Assembly: GCA_016205975.1 (NCBI GenBank) | Contig: JACQSK010000010.1 | Location: forward strand, 1-12,367 | Length of the DNA stretch: 12,367 nucleotides | Direction: 5' to 3' | Origin: Candidatus Uhrbacteria bacterium | GTDB lineage: Bacteria; Patescibacteria; ABY1; SG8-24; GWF2-40-263 | In this document: in pieces, positions 6,009 through 12,224 of the stretch | Layout of the letters: every line of letters begins with the position of its first letter | How positions within the stretch are numbered: position 1 is the first letter of the stretch | Position numbers and translations under genes: made by a program | The notes under the pieces: generated by a model | Seen by the model: the letters and a program-made list of their open reading frames with translations, nothing else | Database searches by the model: none | Told to the model about the DNA's origin: nothing

Positions 6009-6545
6009 ATGAAGGATCGTGACAGAAAAAAATTAATTGTTGGTCGTGAAGCGGTGACTCGTTTGTTACAAAAACTAGAAGACGCAGCCATAGAGGCCAG
6101 TGAGTTATTTGAACAATGGGCACATCGACGTCCATATCGTTTAGATCCTGAGGATCGTTTGGCGGAAGAACGTCTTGCGCAACAACGAGCATTTCGACAG
6201 AGGACGAAGTATCTCCGTCGGAAGAAATTGATCAAAACGAAAAGGACAGAGGTTGGGCTATTTTATGAGTTGACCCAAGAGGGGAGAGTGGAGCTCTTCG
6301 AGCGATTGGTTAAACAAAGGCGAAAGCTTCCCGAGGGAGAGGTCTGTTTGGTTATGTACGATGTTCCAATAGAAGGCAATCTCGGGCGCGATGCGTTGCG
6401 ATATTTTCTGAAACGAGTCGGCTTTCGGCAGGCTCAGAAGAGCGTCTGGCAGACAGACAGGGACGTCGTGTCGGAGGTGCAGAAGTTTGTGCGGTCGGCA
6501 AAGATTCAAAAGTGGGTTGATGTCTATCTTGCCAAGAAGATGTAA
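6009..6545 (+). CDS. PaaX-like regulator with Cas2-like C-terminal domain
   Basis: The 178-aa protein has a basic, helical N-terminus, a winged-helix-like stretch at about 60-105 (RTKYLRRKKLIKTKRTEVGLFYELTQEGRVELFE), and a C-terminal domain at about 110-178 with the Cas2/PaaX-central pattern: EVCLVMYDVP, RDALRYFLKRVGF, QAQKSVWQT and a final strand WVDVYLAKK. Asp118 sits where Cas2 has its conserved Asp. PaaX-type proteins are transcriptional repressors, whereas true Cas2 is shorter and lacks the winged helix. No cas1 and no CRISPR array are present, so a regulator is favoured. The gene is more AT-rich than its neighbours and lies between two copies of a palindromic repeat, suggesting either autoregulation or a transferred unit. 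No Shine-Dalgarno sequence is seen. Confidence 0.75.
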   Translation: MKDRDRKKLIVGREAVTRLLQKLEDAAIEASELFEQWAHRRPYRLDPEDRLAEERLAQQRAFRQRTKYLRRKKLIKTKRTEVGLFYELTQEGRVELFERLVKQRRKLPEGEVCLVMYDVPIEGNLGRDALRYFLKRVGFRQAQKSVWQTDRDVVSEVQKFVRSAKIQKWVDVYLAKKM

Positions 6546-6551
6546 TGGGTG

Positions 6552-6585
6552 ACAATTTTTCGTATATACGAAATAAAGTTTCCCT
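6552..6585. repeat. Palindrome-bearing 34-bp repeat, copy 2 (downstream of the PaaX/Cas2-like gene)
   Basis: This second copy starts 7 bp after the gene's stop codon and has the same orientation as copy 1. The palindrome is at 6558-6573. No gene starts downstream in the plus direction before 7008, so it is not obviously a promoter; the site may serve for looping between two operators or be the right boundary of a mobile unit. Confidence 0.85.
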
Positions 6586-6660
6586 TCTGGAGAGGAAAGG
6601 AATAAGGAGGGACGTGAAGGGATAAGGAGAGGTGCGGGGATGTGTGGAACCATCAACGAC

Positions 6661-6687
6661 AAACCAGCGCGGTAGGCGCTGGTTTTT
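6661..6687. terminator. Strong terminator between the PaaX/Cas2-like gene and rpmB
   Basis: AAACCAGCGC (6661-6670) and GCGCTGGTTT (6676-6685) form a perfect 10-bp stem with a 5-nt loop (GGTAG), followed by more Ts on the plus strand. It terminates plus transcription from 6009. On the minus strand the T-run is short (TTTGTCGTT), so it may also stop rpmB transcripts, less efficiently. Confidence 0.85.
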
Positions 6688-6700
6688 GAGCTCGACTTCC

Positions 6701-6928
6701 TTACTTGAGCGCGGTGAGGTCGTAGACCTTTCCTTCGCGGTCCCATTTGTGCAAGGTCCTCAAGCCGCGCGTTGAAATCGTCACGGTGACGGTCCGGCCG
6801 GTGGCGGGGTTCTTCAGACGCTTTTTTTGCAAGTTGGGAAACAGCTTGCGTTTGGTTTTGATGTTCGAGTGGGAGACGTTGTTTCCAACGGTCGTCTTTT
6901 TTCCGGTGACGATGCAGCATTTAGCCAT
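6701..6928 (-). CDS. rpmB: 50S ribosomal protein L28
   Basis: The 75-aa protein shows the L28 signature MAKCCIVTGKKTTVGNNVSHSNIKTKRKLFPNLQKKR and the conserved RTVTVTISTRGLRTLHKW end. It is a large-subunit protein of normal length. Cys4-Cys5 near the N-terminus is not matched by a downstream CxxC pair, so it looks like the zinc-free form. It has a good promoter upstream and lies alone on the minus strand between plus-strand genes. There is no Shine-Dalgarno sequence; the bases before the ATG read TAATCCTCCT. Confidence 0.96.
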   Translation of the reverse strand: MAKCCIVTGKKTTVGNNVSHSNIKTKRKLFPNLQKKRLKNPATGRTVTVTISTRGLRTLHKWDREGKVYDLTALK

Positions 6929-6953
6929 AGGAGGATTAGTGAGTTTCGACGGC

Positions 6954-6982
6954 AGTATAGACGGGCGTCTAATTTTTGTCCA
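6954..6982 (-). promoter_or_regulatory. rpmB promoter with inverted repeat in its spacer
   Basis: Reading the minus strand: TGGACA (6982-6977), 17 bp, TATACT (6959-6954), giving a transcription start about 20 nt before the rpmB ATG. TAGACG and CGTCTA arms (6958-6963 and 6966-6971) form an inverted repeat between the two elements, which could be an operator. Confidence 0.55.
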
Positions 6983-6990
6983 GCCGATTA

Positions 6991-6999
6991 TGATAAACT
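6991..6999 (+). promoter_or_regulatory. Extended -10 element before the DUF7282-like gene
   Basis: TGATAAACT ends 8 bp before the ATG at 7008, and no Shine-Dalgarno sequence is present. This spacing implies a leaderless or nearly leaderless mRNA. It closely resembles the element before the LOG gene at 7530-7538. Confidence 0.4.
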
Positions 7000-7007
7000 A
7001 GTCCCAT

Positions 7008-7526
7008 ATGCCTATCCCCAAGTCGTGGACATTCTTTTTTCTCGCGGTTCTGGCTCTCGTGGTGGCGATTCTCGTGACGAGGCCCGATGGTCCAGCGCCG
7101 GAGGACGCGGGCGAGCAGGCACTCGAGGAAACGCGCGGGACGACCTTCACGGGCATGCTTGAGCAAGGCGGCAACGCGGTTTACGTCGAGGATCAGCTCT
7201 CAGGAACCCTGGCTGTCCGCGTCGGGTTCGTTGTTCTCTCCGCGCCAGGCTTCGTGGTGATTTTCAACGACGCGGGCGGCGTCCCGGGTACCGCGATCGG
7301 CGCATCCAATCTTTTGGCACAGGGAGGAGAGCATCTGGTCGTGCCTCTTGAGGGTGTGCTGCAAGAGAGCCAAATTTATTACGCCATGCTCTATCACGAC
7401 AACGGCGACGGGAAGTTTGACGCGCAGACAGATGCTCAGGCGGCCGACTCGCAAGACTCCGTTGTACTCATGAGTTTTTCGGCCACGGAGGAGGCCGCGC
7501 CAGAATCAGAAGCCGTTTTGCCATGA
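7008..7526 (+). CDS. Membrane-anchored DUF7282-like extracytoplasmic protein
   Basis: The 172-aa protein has a short basic start, a hydrophobic anchor at about 8-24 (FFFLAVLALVVAILV), an acidic linker, then a beta-rich domain at about 45-157. That domain shows GFVVIFNDAGGVPGTAIGASNLL, LEGVLQESQIYYAML and a C-terminal VVLMSF, which is the pattern of DUF7282 (function unknown, found in surface proteins). Residues 130-142 (HDNGDGKFDAQTD) look like an EF-hand-type or dockerin-type calcium loop with Asp at 131, 134, 138 and 142. It lies 21 bp upstream of the LOG gene and could share its transcript. The DUF assignment is from memory; the anchored outer-face topology is well supported. Confidence 0.75.
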   Translation: MPIPKSWTFFFLAVLALVVAILVTRPDGPAPEDAGEQALEETRGTTFTGMLEQGGNAVYVEDQLSGTLAVRVGFVVLSAPGFVVIFNDAGGVPGTAIGASNLLAQGGEHLVVPLEGVLQESQIYYAMLYHDNGDGKFDAQTDAQAADSQDSVVLMSFSATEEAAPESEAVLP

Positions 7527-7529
7527 GTG

Positions 7530-7538
7530 TGATAAAAT
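7530..7538 (+). promoter_or_regulatory. Extended -10 element before the LOG-family gene
   Basis: TGATAAAAT matches an extended -10 (TGnTATAAT type) and ends 9 bp before the ATG at 7548. There is no Shine-Dalgarno sequence. An internal promoter giving a leaderless transcript is likely. It also lies just past the stop of the upstream gene (7526). Confidence 0.45.
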
Positions 7539-7547
7539 GTCCTCACT

Positions 7548-8306
7548 ATGCCTTCCAAAAAATCTGTCCGTTCCATGTCCACACCGTTGCCCCTGACCCC
7601 TGACGAGGAAGGAGCAAAACACATCTGCCGCCTGCCCTTGGCAGCCGATGAAATAAAAAGCCAGCCCGCGCGCCTGCACGAAATCACCTGGCGCATCTTT
7701 CGCATCATGGCGGAGTTCGTCGAGGGATTCCAGTTTCTCTCCGAGTCCAGCCGCGAGGTCACCTTCTTCGGTTCGGCGCGCTTTACGCCAGGCAACAAGT
7801 GGTACAAGGAAGCCGAGAAGCTTGGGCGCCTGTTGGCTGAGTGCGGCTTTACGGTCATCACCGGCGGCGGCCCAGGCATCATGGAGGCGGTGAACAAAGG
7901 CGCCAACAAAGCCGGCGGACCGTCCTTGGGGCTCAACATCCAGCTCCCCACCGAGCAGCGCATCAATAAATACGTCACCCGCGGACGCGCGTTCCATTAT
8001 TTTTTCACGCGCAAGGTCATGCTCGCCGCGTCCGCTCAGGCCTACGTGTATTTCCCAGGCGGGTTCGGGACGCTGGACGAGTTTTTTGAGATCGTTACGC
8101 TCATCGAAACCGGCAAGATGCAGAAGACGCCCGTGGTGTGCGTCGGGCGCGCATATTGGGATGGACTCATGACGTGGATGGAGAGCGAGCTGGCGGGCGT
8201 GCACAAGACGATCACTAAAAAAGACCTGCGACTTTTTACCGTGGTTGATACGGCTGAGGAGGCGTTCGAGATCGTGAAGACCTCTCAGGACCGCTCGTTC
8301 TTTTAA
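7548..8306 (+). CDS. LOG-family (TIGR00730-type) phosphoribohydrolase / Rossmann protein
   Basis: The 252-aa protein carries both diagnostic motifs of the LOG / 'lysine decarboxylase-like' family: GGGPGIMEA (106-114) and PGGFGTLDE (170-178), plus the conserved FTRKVML (153-159). The family includes cytokinin riboside monophosphate phosphoribohydrolases and bacterial nucleoside monophosphate nucleosidases; lysine decarboxylase activity is an old misannotation. The likely reaction is release of a base from a nucleotide, and the exact substrate is unknown. The N-terminal 60 residues extend the minimal LOG domain, as in the longer TIGR00730 members. The start at 7548 fits the -10 placement; Met10 at 7575 is an alternative. 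It ends 5 bp before the next gene, implying co-transcription. Confidence 0.92.
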   Translation: MPSKKSVRSMSTPLPLTPDEEGAKHICRLPLAADEIKSQPARLHEITWRIFRIMAEFVEGFQFLSESSREVTFFGSARFTPGNKWYKEAEKLGRLLAECGFTVITGGGPGIMEAVNKGANKAGGPSLGLNIQLPTEQRINKYVTRGRAFHYFFTRKVMLAASAQAYVYFPGGFGTLDEFFEIVTLIETGKMQKTPVVCVGRAYWDGLMTWMESELAGVHKTITKKDLRLFTVVDTAEEAFEIVKTSQDRSFF

Positions 8307-8311
8307 CGCGT

Positions 8312-9661
8312 ATGCGGAACCATTCTCACAAACCGGGAGCGCAGGGGGCTTGGGTCGTGGACGTGAACATGGGCTATGGCCATAGCCGTGCGGCCTATGC
8401 GCTCAAAGATCTTTCCCTGGGCGAGGTGGTCTCCGCCAATGACTATCGCGGCATTCCGGCGCAGGACAGAAAGCTTTGGGGCGAGACGCGGAAGCTGTAC
8501 GAGACGATCTCCCGCATGAAACCGATTCCGGTGGTTGGAGATTTTTTGTTTGAGGCGATGGACTACTGGCAGCAGATTCCCAAGTTTTATCCTCGCCGCG
8601 ACTTGTCGCGTCCCAACATGCAACTCAAGCAGATTTATCGGATGATCAAAAACGGGCTCGGGCGGCATTTGATCCAAAAACTTTCAGAGCATCCGTTGCC
8701 GTTCATGTCCACGTTTTTTATTCCCGCCTTCGTGGCGGACGCCCATGACTATCCCGGCGAGATCTGGTGCGTGACCACAGACGCCGACGTGAGCCGCGCC
8801 TGGGCGCCATTGGATCCCCACCGCAGCCGCATCAAGTATCTGGCAAGCAACGGTCGCGTGGTGGAACGTCTGAAGCTCTACGGCGTGCGCGCGGAACAGA
8901 TTTTCCTCACCGGCTTCCCTTTGCCCAAAGAACTCATCGGCGGCCCGCAAGCTCCCGTCATGAAAGACGTGCTCACAGAACGCCTCTGCAATCTGGATCC
9001 CCATGGCATCTTCCATGATCGCTACGCGCGCGAGCTCAAAGCCGAGCTCGGGCCCATGAGATGCCGGCGCGTGCAGGCACAGCATCCACTGACGCTCACG
9101 TATTCCGTTGGCGGCGCGGGCGCGCAGCGCGCTCTGGGCGTGAAGATTTTGCGCAGCCTCGCCTCGAGCATCGCCCGCCATGAGGTACGCCTCAATCTTG
9201 TTCCCGGCGTGCGTCGGGACATGGTGGCGTACTACACGCGCGCCGTGCACGAGGCCGGGCTCAAAAAAGAACTCGGTGCGTGGGTGACGGTTCCGTCGTT
9301 CACGAGCCGTGCCGCGTACTTTGAAGGCTTCAACGACATCCTGAAAACGACCGACATCCTCTGGACCAAACCAAGCGAGCTGTCGTTTTACTGCGGCTTG
9401 GGCATTCCGATTATCATGGCGCCGCCCATCGGTTCCCAAGAAGAGTTCAACCGCGTTTGGTTGGGCTACGTAGGCGGCGGCGTGTCGCAGAACGATCCCG
9501 TGTACACCAACGAATGGCTGATGGACTGGATCCATTCGGGCGGAGTTGCCCGTATGGCGTGGAATGGGTACATTGAAGCTCCCACCCACGGAACGTACCG
9601 TATCGAGGATTTGGTGCTGGGAAGGCAGAGCGAATTACACGCGCTGCCGTTGATTGTATGA
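8312..9661 (+). CDS. GT-B-fold glycosyltransferase-like protein
   Basis: The 449-aa protein has no signal peptide. Near the N-terminus VVDVNMGYGHSRAAYAL (15-31) matches the glycine/His loop of MurG- and MGDG-synthase-like GT-B enzymes. The end of the first domain has VTTDADVSRAWAPLDP, then IKYLASNGRVVERLKLYGVRAEQIFLTGFPLP (174-205), as in those families. The second domain shows TYSVGGAGAQ (263-272) and DILWTKPSELSFYCGLGIPIIMAPPIGSQEEFN (348-380), which is placed like the donor-sugar-binding segment. It probably transfers a sugar to a lipid or envelope acceptor on the inner membrane face; donor and acceptor are unknown, and it could be a non-catalytic relative. It is joined by an ATGA overlap to the next membrane protein gene. 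Confidence 0.75.
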   Translation: MRNHSHKPGAQGAWVVDVNMGYGHSRAAYALKDLSLGEVVSANDYRGIPAQDRKLWGETRKLYETISRMKPIPVVGDFLFEAMDYWQQIPKFYPRRDLSRPNMQLKQIYRMIKNGLGRHLIQKLSEHPLPFMSTFFIPAFVADAHDYPGEIWCVTTDADVSRAWAPLDPHRSRIKYLASNGRVVERLKLYGVRAEQIFLTGFPLPKELIGGPQAPVMKDVLTERLCNLDPHGIFHDRYARELKAELGPMRCRRVQAQHPLTLTYSVGGAGAQRALGVKILRSLASSIARHEVRLNLVPGVRRDMVAYYTRAVHEAGLKKELGAWVTVPSFTSRAAYFEGFNDILKTTDILWTKPSELSFYCGLGIPIIMAPPIGSQEEFNRVWLGYVGGGVSQNDPVYTNEWLMDWIHSGGVARMAWNGYIEAPTHGTYRIEDLVLGRQSELHALPLIV

Positions 9662-11244
9662 GTATGGATAAAGCACTTGAACATCTTCTGGGCACCATCG
9701 TCCAAATGCGCAAGGACGAGGAGAGCGCCCTCAAGGAAGAAGACGTGATTAAAGTCTCGGACACCGTTTCCGTAGCGGCTTCGGTTTACGAGACCGTGCG
9801 CAACACGCTTGAGTATGACGATGAACATCTGCTGCGCCGGAACGCCATCCGACGTATTTTGAAACGCCGGCTGGGCGAAGACTCGGACGACCTTGCGTCG
9901 AAACTGCTGCAGGAGCTCATCTGGGCGCGGTATCTGCCAAACGGCCGCGTGCCGACCAAGATGATCGGCAAGATCGGCGCGATTTTAGAAAAATATAAAA
10001 CGCTCTTTGCCACGCTCGATCCGGAAAGTCCTGAGGGGCAAGCCGTCTATCCCTGGCTCTTGGACGTGCTCTCCGTTGAGGTGGAGTATGTGCTCGGCCC
10101 GCCGTGCATTGATGAGGCGCTGGCGAGTTTTGCCTACCAGGAACTCAAGGCGCGCGTGGACTGGCAGACACGGCTCGTCGGGGAAGAAGACCGCGAGCTC
10201 CAGCTCTACATTGCGATCCACAGGAATGTCCTCAAGAGCAACCGCGCCACGTTGCGCTATCGCACGCTCACGCTGTACTATCCCGGCTGGCGCAAGGCTG
10301 AGCCCGGCGATGTGGTCGTGCGCGACGTGGCCATGAACCTGGTGAAGGTCGTGGATTCGGTCGAGCGTCAAATCGACCATCCGGCCCAGGATGCCGTGTA
10401 CCGATTCGTTCGACGCCATACGGTCGTCTTCCACTTGCTCGCCGACATCGCCCGCGACAACCCCGAGGCATTCGCGCGTTCCCTGCAAGCGGGCGACGTG
10501 GCAAGTATCGACACGGCGATCACGAAAGCCGCGCAGGCGCGCTACGGCGTCTTCCGCTCGAGGCTCGTGCGCACGGTGGTGCGCGCCGCGCTGTTCCTGT
10601 TGCTCACCAAGTCCATCCTCGCGCTCCTGGTGGAATATCCGTACGAGTTTTTCGTGTTGCATTCAACGGACTACCTCCCACTCACCGTGAACATCTTGTT
10701 CCCGCCGCTCTTGCTCGCCTTCGTGGGCGTGACCGTGCGGATTCCAAAAAAGGAAAACACGGCGAAGATCCTCGACGAGATACACGGCATCCTGGGCGTG
10801 GGGGATGATTTCGCGCTCACATTCAAACGCCGTCGGCCCTGGGCGCGCGGCGCGCTCTACTGGATCTTCAACGGTTTGTACGTCGCGGTGCTGGTGGTAA
10901 CCCTCGCGCTCATGATCGGGGCGCTGCGCGCGCTTGCGTTCAACGCATTGTCGATTTTCTTTTTTCTGTTCTTCTTGTCCCTGGTCGCCTACTTCGGCCT
11001 GAGAATCCGCAATACCAAGCGGGAGCTCATGGTGCTCGAGACCGCGCGCGGCTTTTTTGGGACGATCATCGACATCCTCACTCTGCCGATCGTTCGCGCC
11101 GGACGCTGGGTGGCCATGCGCGCGCCGCGCGTGAACATCTTTTTGTTCTTCTTTGATTTCATTATCGAGGCGCCGTTTAAGGCGGCCATCGGGATTGTTG
11201 AAAGCTGGCTGGGATTCCTGCGAGAGAAACGCGAGGAGATATGA
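9658..11244 (+). CDS. Conserved-type membrane protein with large cytosolic helical N-domain
   Basis: I do not recognise a named family. The 528-aa protein has an N-terminal soluble, mostly helical region of about 300 residues (charged, with ILKRRLGEDSDDLASKLLQEL and LQLYIAIHRNVLKSNRATLRYRTLTLYYPGW). Four membrane segments follow, at about 307-325, 340-361, 403-423 and 428-449, and then an amphipathic, partly hydrophobic C-terminal tail (NIFLFFFDFIIEAPFKAAIGIVESWLGFL). The start is fixed by the ATGA overlap with the upstream stop, and it overlaps the glycosidase start in the same way. Tight coupling between a glycosyltransferase-like gene and a surface glycosidase-like gene suggests a scaffold, transporter or membrane partner for envelope glycan work, which is inference. 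Confidence 0.75.
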   Translation: MSMDKALEHLLGTIVQMRKDEESALKEEDVIKVSDTVSVAASVYETVRNTLEYDDEHLLRRNAIRRILKRRLGEDSDDLASKLLQELIWARYLPNGRVPTKMIGKIGAILEKYKTLFATLDPESPEGQAVYPWLLDVLSVEVEYVLGPPCIDEALASFAYQELKARVDWQTRLVGEEDRELQLYIAIHRNVLKSNRATLRYRTLTLYYPGWRKAEPGDVVVRDVAMNLVKVVDSVERQIDHPAQDAVYRFVRRHTVVFHLLADIARDNPEAFARSLQAGDVASIDTAITKAAQARYGVFRSRLVRTVVRAALFLLLTKSILALLVEYPYEFFVLHSTDYLPLTVNILFPPLLLAFVGVTVRIPKKENTAKILDEIHGILGVGDDFALTFKRRRPWARGALYWIFNGLYVAVLVVTLALMIGALRALAFNALSIFFFLFFLSLVAYFGLRIRNTKRELMVLETARGFFGTIIDILTLPIVRAGRWVAMRAPRVNIFLFFFDFIIEAPFKAAIGIVESWLGFLREKREEI

Positions 11245-12224
11245 AGTCTCTCGCGTTCTTTTTTTTGCTGGCGGCGGGAGTGTTCACGGCGGCGTGGATG
11301 TGGGTGAGTGAGGAGCCGGCAGGGGAGCCGGCCTATGGCATCACGTTCTCGTCTCGCTATGCCGCCGAGCTGGGACTCGACGCGCAAGACACATTTGAAA
11401 CGCTTCTGGGAGAGCTCGGCGCGCGCCGTGTGCGCCTGCCGCTTTACTGGTCGGACATCGAGCGCACGTCTGACGTGTTTGATTGGGCGCAGACGGATGC
11501 GCTTTTTGGTGCGGCCGAGAAGAACGGAGCAGAGCTCACCGTGGTCGTGGGCATGAAGGTGCCGCGCTGGCCTGAGTGTTATGTGCCCGACTGGGCCGAA
11601 GGGTTGGATGAGGACGCGCGCCAGCAGGCCGTGCTTAGGTTCATTCAAGAGGCCGTCGTGCGTTACAGAGATTTTTCCTCGGTCGTGCGCTGGCAGGTCG
11701 AGAACGAACCATTCTTTCCCTACGGTGAGTGTCCGACGATTTCCGTGGCGCAGTTCAAGGAGCGCGTCGAGCTGGTGCGCGCCCTGGACGCGCGGCCGAT
11801 CCTCGTGACCGTGAGCGGCGAGATCGGCCCATGGCTCGATTCGGCGCTGGCCGCGGACGTGCTGGGGATTTCGATGTACCGGCAGACCTGGAATGATCTG
11901 TACGGTTATTTTGTTTATCCTCTCAGCCCCGAGTTTTATTTTGTTCGCGCACGTCTGGTGCAGGACGCCGTGGAGTCCGTGATCGTGACAGAGCTCCAGG
12001 CCGAGCCCTGGTTCCCTGAGCCGATCGCCAGCCGCCCGCTCACGGAGTGGTACGAGACGTTTACCGCCGAGATGCTTGTGGACAACGTGCGTTTCGCACA
12101 GGACGCCGGGCTTCCCGAGGTCTATCTCTGGGGCGCTGAGTGGTGGGTCGCGCTGCGCGAGGCCGGCGACGACCGGTTGTGGAATGCGGCCTGGCAGGTG
12201 TTTAATGAGGCTGAATCCCTATGA
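11241..12224 (+). CDS. Secreted or anchored clan GH-A-type glycoside hydrolase-like protein
   Basis: The 327-aa protein begins with a signal peptide or anchor (MKSLAFFFLLAAGVFTAAWMW). The rest fits a (beta/alpha)8 barrel: YGITFSSRYA on strand 1, RVRLPLYWSDIE (64-75) with the FDWAQTDALF pattern of GH42/GH39/GH5-like enzymes, VVVGMKVPRWPE on strand 3, WQVENEP (151-157) with Asn155-Glu156 as the likely acid/base, ISMYRQTW on strand 6, VTELQAEPW (249-257) with Glu251 as the likely nucleophile, and a late tryptophan-rich LWGAEWW. Both catalytic carboxylates appear present, so retaining hydrolase or transglycosylase activity outside the membrane is plausible. The exact GH family and substrate are not determined. 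ATGA overlaps join it to genes on both sides. Confidence 0.8.
   Translation: MKSLAFFFLLAAGVFTAAWMWVSEEPAGEPAYGITFSSRYAAELGLDAQDTFETLLGELGARRVRLPLYWSDIERTSDVFDWAQTDALFGAAEKNGAELTVVVGMKVPRWPECYVPDWAEGLDEDARQQAVLRFIQEAVVRYRDFSSVVRWQVENEPFFPYGECPTISVAQFKERVELVRALDARPILVTVSGEIGPWLDSALAADVLGISMYRQTWNDLYGYFVYPLSPEFYFVRARLVQDAVESVIVTELQAEPWFPEPIASRPLTEWYETFTAEMLVDNVRFAQDAGLPEVYLWGAEWWVALREAGDDRLWNAAWQVFNEAESL

Noticed and set aside
5879..6022. 47-aa plus-strand ORF (MSVLQRVFERVIQDEE...) overlapping the PaaX/Cas2-like start by 14 bp
   Set aside because: No Shine-Dalgarno or promoter placed for it, no recognisable similarity, and it would run through the palindromic repeat. Coding status cannot be supported.
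6009..6545. CRISPR-Cas adaptation locus on the basis of the Cas2-like domain
   Set aside because: There is no cas1, no array of spaced repeats (only two copies, 577 bp apart), and the winged-helix N-terminus fits PaaX rather than Cas2.
6640..6675. 11-codon ORF (MCGTINDKPAR) before the terminator
   Set aside because: Too short, runs into the terminator stem, and has no supporting evidence.
6939..7001. 20-codon GTG-start ORF with AGGAGG 4 bp upstream
   Set aside because: The AGGAGG is the complement of the rpmB leader and the ORF covers the rpmB promoter. Coincidence is more likely.
7548..8306. Lysine decarboxylase
   Set aside because: The PGGxGTxxE motif belongs to the LOG/TIGR00730 family; the decarboxylase label is a known misannotation.
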